From Methanosarcina mazei S-6 (GTDB lineage: Archaea > Halobacteriota > Methanosarcinia > Methanosarcinales > Methanosarcinaceae), in NCBI RefSeq assembly GCF_000970205.1, contig NZ_CP009512.1, forward strand, positions 3,720,001-3,784,000: 64,000 nt of DNA, given 5' to 3'. Below the pieces are notes generated by a model that was not told the DNA's origin, ran no database searches, and saw only the letters and a program-made list of their open reading frames with translations. Below are positions 1-8,294 of the stretch, one piece after another. The position numbers were made by a program, and so were the translations under genes. How positions within the stretch are numbered: the first letter of the stretch is position 1; the number at the start of each line of letters is the position of its first letter.

Positions 1-1095
1 TAGAAGCACACTTTTGCCTGTACCTCTACCACCAACAATTGTAACAAGATTAGAGTTTAGCGGTAGTACAGTTCCACTAAATTTAACACTACTATTAATG
101 AAAACATTAGTAGTTTTAATCCTGATCTCCGAAAAAAAAGGCTTTTCATACCTCTTTTTTGGGTTCTCTTCGTCAATCCAAATACGTTCAAACTTTTCAA
201 AAACTACCTGCCGTAATCCTTCAAACGTAGGATTAGCTTTAATCCAATTGAAACAGTTCCCGATCCTATCCTTTTTTCGAGTATTATGAGAAAAAGTATG
301 AGCGTCACTACAGTCAAGGAGCAAATAATTCACTCCTTGTTCCTTTAGTTTTTCTTTTGCTTTAATATAATGTTCAACAGATTCTGCAGATGTAAATACT
401 AGATGAGCATCATTGATGGTATTCTTTTTTTCTGAGATTGAACCTTCCGACCATTGGAGTAGATCCCATTCTGTTTTGCCAATTGCTATTAAATATTTAT
501 CTTTAAAATAATGCCGCTTTTTCAATACTTTTAATATTTCTTTCTCGTTAAGATTAAGGTTATTAAATCCTTCAATTAAGTCTGATCCATAACTGGATAA
601 TTGATCTTTAGGAACAGTGGCTTTTATTTTGCTTCCGAGATCTTCTAAACTCTTTCTAGTAATACTCCCATTCCATAATTCAGGGTCAAGGCCGGGAGTT
701 AATGTGTAAGATTGCTCTAGAGCGTTTAGAAACTGACTTTTAATTGTCTCTACGTTAAGTTCATCTGAAAATATAACGTGCATGTTAATTCTTTTGGTGT
801 TACGAAATTCAACTCCAGCAAATTTTTGGATTCTAAACTCAACGACAGGTAATATTAGTTTTATATTGGGTAATCGACCATTAATTTCTTTTTCATGTTT
901 AATCCTTTCATAACCATCAAGAAATAGATAATCATTGATCCCTAGAACTTTGAAATCTTCTGGTAATGATTCGAGATCTGTTAGGAATTCTTCCCAAACA
1001 TCTGCTGAATTTCCGTAACCATTAATAATTGATTCAGGTGTATGGATGTGTAAATCCCATTTTGCCCATTCTGAACCTCTTGGATATTCTATCAT
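1..1095 (-). CDS. PHP-domain / P-loop ATPase (TrlF-like), 3' part cut by window edge
   Basis: The minus strand is open from the ATG at 1095 to base 1 (365 codons) without a stop, so the gene continues out of the window. The N-terminus has the PHP phosphoesterase signature WDLHIHTP (about residues 13-20), and a second PHP-like motif, DCSDAHTF, lies near residue 280. It is followed by a Walker A motif GGRGTGKS (residues 355-362) right at the window edge. PHP followed by an SMC/AAA-type ATPase is the layout of proteins annotated as TrlF family AAA-like ATPases, often found in defence-type islands. That role is inference here; the substrate is unknown. It is transcribed divergently from the toxin-antitoxin operon at 1362. 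Confidence 0.8.
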   Translation of the reverse strand, partial: MIEYPRGSEWAKWDLHIHTPESIINGYGNSADVWEEFLTDLESLPEDFKVLGINDYLFLDGYERIKHEKEINGRLPNIKLILPVVEFRIQKFAGVEFRNTKRINMHVIFSDELNVETIKSQFLNALEQSYTLTPGLDPELWNGSITRKSLEDLGSKIKATVPKDQLSSYGSDLIEGFNNLNLNEKEILKVLKKRHYFKDKYLIAIGKTEWDLLQWSEGSISEKKNTINDAHLVFTSAESVEHYIKAKEKLKEQGVNYLLLDCSDAHTFSHNTRKKDRIGNCFNWIKANPTFEGLRQVVFEKFERIWIDEENPKKRYEKPFFSEIRIKTTNVFINSSVKFSGTVLPLNSNLVTIVGGRGTGKSVLL

Positions 1096-1174
1096 AAGTC
1101 TCTCACCATTCTCACGCAGTCATAATCAATCTAATTCTGTATTCGAGAATTCTCCGAACTTTTCTCCAAACCTT

Positions 1175-1231
1175 TCATTATCAATTTTGGAGTACTTTTA
1201 AGATGTCAGTTGATTAAATAATTGTCTACTT
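1175..1231. repeat. 57-bp direct repeat, copy A
   Basis: This stretch is repeated in the same orientation at 4044-4100 with 54 of 57 bases identical. Each copy lies upstream of a minus-strand reading frame, and the pair brackets the toxin-antitoxin operon and the wHTH remnant. Confidence 0.85.
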
Positions 1232-1361
1232 GTGTCATTCAGCGATTTAATCAAAAATTTTAATGAGAAGTATTATACAACATAGTTGCCATATCGTTTG
1301 AAGTATGAATATTATTCCACATAGCAACAATTACCGAATTAAAGGTTAAGGGGGAAGAAGA

Positions 1362-1934
1362 TTGAGATTTTCATTAGATACTATTGCAGAGGACCTTTCT
1401 CCTTTAAGCGTTGCTATACTTGAATTACTGAACGAAAAAGATAAGAAACCAGTAAAAGGAAACGTTGCTTTTCAAAAAGAGATGTTTCTGATAGCGAATT
1501 ACATTAATAAGGTGAATGAACGAGCAGAATTCATTCCTCATTTCCTCGGTCCTTATAGTGAAGCTTCTGAAGTTAGTATAGATAACCTAGTATCAATGGG
1601 TCTTGTTGAAAAAAAAGAGGGGAATACTTACAAAATTACTCCTTCGGGTATCAAAGTGTTGGGGCTGAAGCAGGATACCTTTTCTTCAGAAGAAAAAGAA
1701 TCAATTGCTGACTTTAAAGAGTTTATCAGTAATCTCACCAATGATGAAATTCTTCTTTTTATTTATGCTTCATATCCTGAATACACCATCGAATCAACTG
1801 AATATCGCAGAATAATGAAATCAAGAGTTAAAAACTCGATTTCCATCTACAAAAAAGGTATCGTCAGTTTAGAAAAAGCTGCTTCTCTAGCAGGTGTAAA
1901 CATAGAGACTTTTCTTGATTTGCAGAGGAGGTAA
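1362..1934 (+). CDS. Antitoxin-like protein: Panacea/YwgA-like N-domain plus UPF0175-like C-tail
   Basis: This 190-residue protein starts at TTG (1362) behind a GGGGGA ribosome site; no ATG fits. The first ~95 residues carry a winged pattern (FQKEMFLIANYI, then FLGPYSEASE, then ITPSGIKVLG) that resembles the Panacea/YwgA-like fold of some antitoxins. The last ~35 residues (IYKKGIVSLEKAASLAGV, then ETFLDL) match the UPF0175 helix-turn-helix signature. UPF0175 proteins are known partners of PIN toxins. The PIN gene begins 5 bp downstream, which supports a toxin-antitoxin pair. The N-terminal assignment is weak; the C-terminal one is good. Confidence 0.7.
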   Translation: MRFSLDTIAEDLSPLSVAILELLNEKDKKPVKGNVAFQKEMFLIANYINKVNERAEFIPHFLGPYSEASEVSIDNLVSMGLVEKKEGNTYKITPSGIKVLGLKQDTFSSEEKESIADFKEFISNLTNDEILLFIYASYPEYTIESTEYRRIMKSRVKNSISIYKKGIVSLEKAASLAGVNIETFLDLQRR

Positions 1935-1939
1935 AAAGC

Positions 1940-2437
1940 GTGAAAATATTTGATGCCTCCTCAATTGTCTGCTTGCTTAGGGAAGCTAACTTTCCGAAAG
2001 CTTTTGAAATCTGCAAAAAACACGGCTATGATTTATTCGTCACAAAACAGGTATATGAAGAGCTTGAAAAAAACCCTGAGACGTTCAAGTTATTCAAGGC
2101 TTGCAAAGGTTTTTCGGTTATAGATGATGTTGATGAACAATGTTTGTCGAAAATTTCTAAACGGTATCCCTGGTTGCATGCAGGAGAAATCAGCGTTCTC
2201 TGTGCCGGTATAGATAAAGAACAATCAGGAGACAGTTATCGCTGTATCATTGATGAAAGAGCGAGACAGTTAAAGTCGAAGTATGGAATAAAAGTAAATG
2301 GGACTATAGGCTTACTCTTATGGCAAAAAGAAAAACTTAATGAACTTACAAATACCGATTGTAATGAGATATACAATAGCATAAAATGTTCTTCTTTCTG
2401 GATAAAAGAAGATGTCCTCAAGGAACTGTTAAGATGA
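1940..2437 (+). CDS. PIN-domain ribonuclease toxin (DUF3368/VapC-like)
   Basis: This 165-residue protein starts at GTG behind a strong GAGGAGG site. It opens with the PIN acidic residue in FDASSIV, continues with a central acidic stretch (HAGEISVLCAGID), and has DERARQ followed by NGTIGLLL, as in the DUF3368 branch of PIN nucleases. PIN toxins cleave RNA using Mg2+ held by conserved Asp/Glu residues. Its position just after a UPF0175-like antitoxin gene fits a type II toxin-antitoxin operon. Its stop overlaps the next start (ATGA at 2434-2437), so the third gene is probably translationally coupled. Confidence 0.8.
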   Translation: MKIFDASSIVCLLREANFPKAFEICKKHGYDLFVTKQVYEELEKNPETFKLFKACKGFSVIDDVDEQCLSKISKRYPWLHAGEISVLCAGIDKEQSGDSYRCIIDERARQLKSKYGIKVNGTIGLLLWQKEKLNELTNTDCNEIYNSIKCSSFWIKEDVLKELLR

Positions 2438-3597
2438 CTAAAGAAACGAAAATCCATCTGAGTTCAATTGCTGATGATACTGATTTAAGAAGTTTACAGG
2501 TGCGGATAGGGGACAAAGACCTGAAAACACCAACAAAAGCAATTGCAACAAACAGTTTCTATAAAGATACTTCTTTCCCAAAAGAACTCTGTGACTTGCA
2601 GGAGCTTTTTCTGAAATTTGATGAAGAGTCTCTTGTAAAAAAGGATCAGGATATAAAATTCTCATCTGAAAAAAACAGGCAACTAAAAAGAGAAAAAGAA
2701 AAAGCTAATTCCTGTCCGTATTTTTGCCTGCTGGAATTTAAGAATAAGGGAGAGAATTGGAGATACCCTACAGAGAAAGAAATTGAAATCCTGACTAACG
2801 TTGCATATTCACACTCAGATATAACACCGATTCCTTCAATCCCTAAAGCAGCCAGAAATTTGAACGTTGAAAACTTTGATGCCTTCGTAAAATATCTGGA
2901 TTCATGCTATGAAAGTATCGAAATCCGAAACAAGAAAAATATTATGGGATATATACCTGCAACAGTCAGTCTGTTCGGCAGGGAACTCATAAATTATTAC
3001 CTTGATAAAGGAATCAATGCTTATTATGTTGATTTTGACGGCAGGATGATTACAAATTATATAGATATGCTAAATGCAATGAAAAGGGAGCTTGCCAAAA
3101 GAGGATATGAAGAGAATCACTTGTTTCACTTTGTAAATGCTAGTTACGGCAAATCGATTAACGACCAGAAAGTGCTGTCTGCAAGGGATATTTTAGGATT
3201 TGGTTATGGTCTGGACAGTCTTGGAGGAATCCATTCTGGTCCCAAGAGAAATCCAGAGTTTTATGAAAAACTCAAAACCATGAAGAATATTTCAAGAAAC
3301 ACAAAGAGATTACTGAATGTGAAAGACTACGGATACTATCGTTTTGATTCAGTAAAGGATAATTTGGACAGCGTTTATCCATCTGATGCTTTAATCTCGA
3401 TGGATGAACTTAATACCAGTACAGAGAGCAGGTTAGAAAAATATCTAAAAATTGTTAATTTGCAGCAGCAATGCATTGAAGCTGATAAACTCGCACAAGT
3501 CACAACTGAAGAACCGAATAAGTCATTGGAATACTTTAAATCAAAGAAAAATGTGCTGAAGAATGATTTGAAATATCTTTCCAAATCAAGTAACTAA
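2434..3597 (+). CDS. Third gene of the toxin-antitoxin operon, unrecognised
   Basis: The open frame extends up to 2386, but the ATG at 2434 overlaps the PIN stop as ATGA and is the likely start, giving 387 residues. I recognise no family with confidence. The middle (about residues 120-285) alternates hydrophobic strands and helices: GYIPATVSLFGRELINYY, then AYYVDFDGRM, then FHFVNASYGKS, then ARDILGFGYGLDSLGG. This is reminiscent of a TIM barrel such as the tRNA-guanine transglycosylase superfamily, but no catalytic motif could be pinned down. The C-terminus is charged and helical. There is no signal peptide or membrane segment, so it is cytoplasmic. Coupling to the PIN toxin suggests a linked role. 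Confidence 0.75.
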   Translation: MTKETKIHLSSIADDTDLRSLQVRIGDKDLKTPTKAIATNSFYKDTSFPKELCDLQELFLKFDEESLVKKDQDIKFSSEKNRQLKREKEKANSCPYFCLLEFKNKGENWRYPTEKEIEILTNVAYSHSDITPIPSIPKAARNLNVENFDAFVKYLDSCYESIEIRNKKNIMGYIPATVSLFGRELINYYLDKGINAYYVDFDGRMITNYIDMLNAMKRELAKRGYEENHLFHFVNASYGKSINDQKVLSARDILGFGYGLDSLGGIHSGPKRNPEFYEKLKTMKNISRNTKRLLNVKDYGYYRFDSVKDNLDSVYPSDALISMDELNTSTESRLEKYLKIVNLQQQCIEADKLAQVTTEEPNKSLEYFKSKKNVLKNDLKYLSKSSN

Positions 3598-3600
3598 TTT

Positions 3601-3665
3601 TCACCACACCTTTCACCACAGTTTCACCACAGTTTTCTCCAAACTTTTCTCCGAACTCAATCTCA
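3601..3665 (-). repeat. Decayed GEK/GEN coding repeats
   Basis: Read on the minus strand this tract encodes degenerate Gly-Glu-Lys-Phe and Gly-Glu-Asn-Cys units. They are relatives of the array at 3880-4035 on the other side of the wHTH frame. It is not part of an intact gene. Confidence 0.5.
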
Positions 3666-3669
3666 GAAA

Positions 3670-3981
3670 TTAAGTTTTATTAAAAGTGTCGGCAAGTTCC
3701 AGGTCAACTTCCCAGTGACCGCCTTTTGCAGGACCTACACGCTTCAAAATTCCCTTTTCTTTGAATTTTGCGATGTTGTTTTCAATTGCAGTAGTACTAA
3801 TTCCAATTCTTTGACTTAGTTCTACAATTGAGATTTGAGGATCATTTATTATTTTCTCGATTATCTCCAGCTGGTTTTCACCCAACTTTTCACCCAACTT
3901 TTCACCCAACTTTTCACCCAACTTTTCACCCAACTTTTCACCCAACTTTTCACCCAACTTTTCACCCAACTTTTCACCCAC
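3670..3981 (-). pseudogene. C-terminal remnant of a COG2865-type ATPase: GEKL repeats plus winged helix
   Basis: The frame has eight or nine GEKL tetrapeptides and then a winged-helix domain (IIEKIINDPQISIVELSQRI, later GISTTAIENNIAKFKEKGIL). In Methanosarcina this combination is normally the tail of larger AlbA/HATPase-type (COG2865) regulators. Here the AlbA and ATPase parts are missing. On the upstream side the repeat units shorten from 12 to 11 and 10 bp, which shifts the frame, and upstream stops follow. It is best read as a decayed gene tail, although a short protein starting in the repeats remains possible. Confidence 0.6.
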
Positions 3982-4035
3982 TTTTCACCCACTCTTCACC
4001 ACAGTTTTCACCACAGTTTTCACCACAGTTTTCTC
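3880..4035 (-). repeat. 12-bp coding minisatellite (GEKL, then GENC units)
   Basis: The core unit on the plus strand is TTCACCCAACTT, repeated about eight times with almost no change. At the right it is followed by diverged units ending in CACCACAGTTTT. On the minus strand these encode GEKL and GENC. The near identity of the core units suggests recent slippage. Confidence 0.85.
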
Positions 4036-4043
4036 CGAATATC

Positions 4044-4100
4044 TCATTATTAATTTAGGAGTACTTTTAAGATGTCAGTTAATTAAATAATTGTCTACTT
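4044..4100. repeat. 57-bp direct repeat, copy B
   Basis: Partner of the copy at 1175-1231, with three mismatches in 57 bases. Confidence 0.85.
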
Positions 4101-4275
4101 CTGCAGTTCAGAGCTTGCATTAAAAAATCGAGCTGTATGAAAAACATATATCCATGTGCTGGGGTCGCAGATAAAGGAAAAGGGAGGAGGAAAACAGTAA
4201 AAGAAGAGAACAATTCTATACGTTTTAACTTTGGTTAAAAGAGTGAATAAGGAGTTCACAAGGTTTGGTCTGCAA

Positions 4276-4812
4276 CAATGAAGTTTATTTCGGGAACAGG
4301 CTCTACTCTGTCCTGAATTTGCCTCATTCTACAGCTTACACGCCAATGAAGTAGGTTTCGAGACCGGTTTTCAAGCCGTCCTGAATTTGCTTCATTTTAA
4401 GCTTACATGTCAATGAAGTAGATTTTGGGATCGCCTTCAGACTGCCCTGAATTTACCTCATCTCGCAGTTTACGCTATAAATGAAGGGATACTACGGGAT
4501 GGGATTTCAAACCGTCCTGAAATTGCTCCACCTGATGCTTACGCGTCAATGAAGTATATTACGGGATCAGATTTTACTCTGTCCTGAATTTGCTCCACCT
4601 CGCAGTAAAAGCATTAATGAAGTATATCTATGGATAGGTTTTCAAGCCGTCCTTAATTTGCTTCACCTTATAGCTTACGCGTCAACGAAGTATATTCGGA
4701 ATCAGTTTTCAGGCTGTCCTGAACTTGCTTCATTTTAAGCCTGCGTGTCAATGAAGTTCATTGCGGGATCAGGGTTTTACTCTGTCCTGAATTTGCTTCA
4801 CTTTACAGCTCA
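4276..4812. repeat. Array of eight ~68-bp hairpin units
   Basis: Units begin near 4276, 4344, 4411, 4479, 4547, 4615, 4683 and 4749 (spacing 66-68 bp). Each starts with AATGAAG and most end with a CTTCATT-like arm, so the unit can fold on itself. An inner stem pairs GGA-(bulge)-CAG with CTGTCC in units 1, 5, 7 and 8. In units 2 and 4 the 3' arm is CCG and the 5' arm is CGG or TGG, so pairing is kept. There are no unique spacers, so this is not a CRISPR array. It fills the gap between the GEKL remnant and hsdR; the rest of 4101-5034 shows no gene. Confidence 0.85.
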
Positions 4813-5034
4813 GTTCCTTGTGAACAATATATACTATGTAAGTTCCTGTATATAACACTGACGGTATAATTACTGAGGGTAATATTATTAGTTTAATTTT
4901 TTGTAAAGTTCGCCTGCAAATCATCAGTCACGTACTCTGCCGATCAGTCAATGGGAAATAAAAACAAACAATGGGAAATAGGTGTAAAGTGTTTGACGGT
5001 CACAAACTGGCATCGCCCGGCCTTTCTATAGAAA

Positions 5035-7788
5035 TCACACCGCCAGCGCTTCATTCAATTCAATGATAACCGTATTCATCTCGTCCCCGAAAAGCTGGTA
5101 CATCCTGCCGCGCCCGCCAAGGATATCAAAGGGATGGTAGTCAAGGTCATCGATTTCCAGATGGAAGCTGGTTGCAACATAATCTTTTATCATTCTGAGC
5201 CAGTTCATCTGGTCTTCATTGAATTTCAGGGTTCCAGCCTGCTTTTTGAACACCCAGTCCTGGAAGTTGCGGTTCACGGTATGGTCGTACGAGGTCAGCA
5301 CAGGGTCAATCTCAGTTACCCTGCGGATTAAGGAGACAAGGGCAGTGAGTTCGTTTTTAGGGGAATTTCCTTTTACCTTATCCAGCCGCTCATAAGCCTG
5401 CCATACATCGAGAGGGGCAAGGTAAGGCTTTTCCAGTTTCATTTTTTCCAGCACGTCCTTTATCATCGCAAAAGTTACTTCCCTGCGCTGGTAGGGCTGG
5501 TTGTAGAAAATTCTCAGGGCTGTGATCTCGTCTTTATTGGCTTCCAGATATGCTTTAAAATCGTTGATCAGCTTCTCATCCCTTGCCAGTATATCCATAT
5601 CCCATCCGGCTTTTTTAAGGGTATCAAGGTTCACTGTATCAATTATCTGCTCATGGACCCTGCGCACGTTTTCGATATATTCGTTCAGCTCGCCGGAAAA
5701 AGTGGACCTGGCAATATCAATAAGGATCTCCTGCGCCTTTTCCTTTACATCGGTGTCCTGAATTTCCGGCTCGCGCAGTTTGATCTCATCAGCTTTAAGG
5801 TCGATCATATCGGGATTATATGCATTAAGCAGGTCCTTTACAGTTTGATTGATAGTTTTCCCATTCGCTTTTTCAGTAAAAGTGGCTTTTTCGTTCTCAT
5901 TTATCTGCCTGTTCAGCCTCGCAAGCCGGTTAGCCAGTGAAACGTAAAGGTCTTCGTCCTGAGCGCCGAAAGTAACTGCTGCCAGCAGGTCTTTCAGTGA
6001 GGTATTTTTCTTACGTTCAAGAGGCCGGCTGTCGGTCTTCATAGTTTTTGTAACACCTATAGCGTCCACGATTACAAAATGAGTTTTGGCTGAAACAGCC
6101 GATGGAGTCACTTTATGCAGGTCGTCAAAGCCCAGGGTTCGTGTCCCTCTGCCTTTCATCTGCTCAAAATAATTGAGGCTTTTGACATCCCTCATAAAGA
6201 GCAGGCATTCCAGAGGCTTAACATCCGTGCCTGTTGCAATCATGTCCACAGTAACCGCTATTCTTGGATTGTATTCGTTGCGAAAAGCCGACAATATCGA
6301 TTTTGGGTCTTCTTCAGCTTTGTAGGTTACTTTCTTGCAAAAGGCATTACCTTCTCCAAACTCTTCCCGCACAATATTGATAATATCATCAGCATGGCTG
6401 TCGTTTTTGGCAAAAATAAGAGTCTTGGGAACTTCCTTTCTTCCGGGAAAGATTTCAGGCAGCTTCTCCTTAAATGTCCGTATCACGCGCCGTATCTGGC
6501 TGGGATTGACCACTTCCCTGTCAAGCTGCCTGGAAGTATAGGCCAAATCTTCGTCCAGCTGTTCCCAGCGTTTTTTGCGGGTAAGCTTCTCACGTCTGTC
6601 CACAAACTCCCGGGCTGGTATGTTTGCTCCGTTCCTTCCAATGTCAGTCTCAATTAGATACACATCATAGCCCACATTCACGCCGTCCGCAACTGCTTCT
6701 TCATGGCTGTACTCGCTCACCACATTTTCATTGAAAAAGCCAAAGGTGCGTTTATCCGGTGTGGCTGTCAGACCTATTAAAAAAGCATCAAAATAATCCA
6801 GAACCTGCTGCCACACATTGTATATTGAACGGTGGCACTCGTCTATGACAATAAAATCGAACTCTTCAATAGGGACCTTTTCATTATACACAACAGGAAG
6901 CGGTTCCTTTGGCTGCCAGCCCCTCTCGGCAGGGTTTTCCTCTTCGGTTTTTTCGTCCAGATCCTCGCCTTTCAGGATGGAGTAAAGCCGCTGAATTGTG
7001 GAAATACATACCTGGCTGTCCGAAGAAATATAGCTTGAACGCAGGCGCTGAACATTATACAGCTCAGTAAATTTGCGGTTATCGTCATTGGGCACATAAG
7101 CCATGAACTCCTGTTCCGCCTGCTCACCCAGATTTTTAGTGTCAACAAGGAAAAGCACTTTTCTGGCATCCGCAAATTTCAGTAACCTGTAGATGAAGGT
7201 TATGGCAGTATAGGTCTTTCCGGATCCTGTTGCCATCTGAATCAGAGCCCGCGGGCGGTAATCCTTAAAGGACTTTTCAAGGTTTGAAATTGCCATAACC
7301 TGGCAGTCTCGAAGACCTTCGGTGCGCAGTTCAGGAATCTCAAGAAGCCTTTCCCTAAGTGGTTTCTTTTTTAAGTGTTCTTCAAAGGTCTCGGGGCGGA
7401 AAAAAGAAAAAACAGGCCTTGACCGCGGCTTCGGGTCTCGGAAATCCGTGAAACGTGTGAGTTCCCCGGTACTCTCGTATACAAAAGGAAGAGGGTCATT
7501 GTTAAGGTACTTTAGCTTGCTTGATGCATATTCGGCGGACTGTTCCTCGACAGCGGTTAATCTGTGGCCTTCTTCGTCCCTTTTTGCTTCAATAATTCCT
7601 GCCGGCTTTTTATCAACAAACAGCACATAGTCAGCAGGCCCCACATCGGAAAGATACTCCTTAACTGCAATGCCCCTGGAAGCACTCCAGTCTATCATGC
7701 TCTTTTCCTGCACAATCCAGCCAGCATCATTTAATTTTTTATCGATTTCATTTCTGGCTTTCTGCTCCGGGGTCTGGTTATTGCTCAT
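5035..7788 (-). CDS. hsdR: Type I restriction enzyme R subunit (EcoEI type), solitary
   Basis: This 917-residue motor/nuclease subunit starts at an ATG. The N-terminal PD-(D/E)XK nuclease is visible as D53 and the E-A-K triad at 67-69 (GIIEAKRD). Superfamily 2 helicase motifs follow: ATGSGKT (Walker A), IDECHRS (DEAH-type box), GLTATPDKRT and EQMKGRGTRT. The remainder corresponds to the EcoEI-type R C-terminal domain. The length is normal for the family and the frame is intact. In the complete enzyme R associates with HsdM and HsdS, but neither gene is found on either side within the window, so it is an orphan here or works with M/S encoded elsewhere. Confidence 0.93.
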   Translation of the reverse strand: MSNNQTPEQKARNEIDKKLNDAGWIVQEKSMIDWSASRGIAVKEYLSDVGPADYVLFVDKKPAGIIEAKRDEEGHRLTAVEEQSAEYASSKLKYLNNDPLPFVYESTGELTRFTDFRDPKPRSRPVFSFFRPETFEEHLKKKPLRERLLEIPELRTEGLRDCQVMAISNLEKSFKDYRPRALIQMATGSGKTYTAITFIYRLLKFADARKVLFLVDTKNLGEQAEQEFMAYVPNDDNRKFTELYNVQRLRSSYISSDSQVCISTIQRLYSILKGEDLDEKTEEENPAERGWQPKEPLPVVYNEKVPIEEFDFIVIDECHRSIYNVWQQVLDYFDAFLIGLTATPDKRTFGFFNENVVSEYSHEEAVADGVNVGYDVYLIETDIGRNGANIPAREFVDRREKLTRKKRWEQLDEDLAYTSRQLDREVVNPSQIRRVIRTFKEKLPEIFPGRKEVPKTLIFAKNDSHADDIINIVREEFGEGNAFCKKVTYKAEEDPKSILSAFRNEYNPRIAVTVDMIATGTDVKPLECLLFMRDVKSLNYFEQMKGRGTRTLGFDDLHKVTPSAVSAKTHFVIVDAIGVTKTMKTDSRPLERKKNTSLKDLLAAVTFGAQDEDLYVSLANRLARLNRQINENEKATFTEKANGKTINQTVKDLLNAYNPDMIDLKADEIKLREPEIQDTDVKEKAQEILIDIARSTFSGELNEYIENVRRVHEQIIDTVNLDTLKKAGWDMDILARDEKLINDFKAYLEANKDEITALRIFYNQPYQRREVTFAMIKDVLEKMKLEKPYLAPLDVWQAYERLDKVKGNSPKNELTALVSLIRRVTEIDPVLTSYDHTVNRNFQDWVFKKQAGTLKFNEDQMNWLRMIKDYVATSFHLEIDDLDYHPFDILGGRGRMYQLFGDEMNTVIIELNEALAV

Positions 7789-8294
7789 ATCTTTACCTGT
7801 CTTTGATTGCGATTCGTTTCTTTACCAGTAGTCTATTCATCCTGGTACTCGATTGGAATGCCGGGCTGGAACTCTTTCACTATAACCAAAATTAGAGATT
7901 CAAATTAATACAAATATTTTTCTAAATTCGTTAAATCCTGAATTTCAGTATCATAACTTTCTAGAGTTAACAAACGGGATATTAATAATTCCTTTATAGA
8001 AGATGGATATCAAAACTTCCTGTTTCAGAACTTCCTGTTGGGTGAGGGTAGATTTGAAACACAGCCTGCCGTTCAAAAGTATAGGGTTGCCAGTAGTAAA
8101 GCAGGTATTATCAGCTAAGGTTTTACCTGGTTCGGAGGAATAGAAGGATTTCTATTTACATTTGACCATGCTAAAACTTAACTAGGAAAGAGGCTGTTTT
8201 TCTTTGTGGGCAGCGTATAAAATCAACACTATCCTTTTTCTCTCTATAAAAGGTTCTCTTATTCGGATAAACGCAAAAAATACGGGGGGTATTA
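7789..8294. other. Intergenic, divergent promoters of hsdR and mgtE
   Basis: No reading frame with protein-like features is seen. It must hold the promoters of hsdR (minus) and mgtE (plus). A GGGGGG ribosome site precedes the mgtE start. No hsdM or hsdS fragment is visible. Confidence 0.5.

Noticed and set aside
3828-4058. Plus-strand proteins with FTQL or FHPT repeats
   Set aside because: They are the antisense of the GEKL minisatellite and have no ribosome site.
4276-4812. CRISPR array
   Set aside because: Whole 68-bp units repeat with scattered changes and there are no unique spacers or cas genes.
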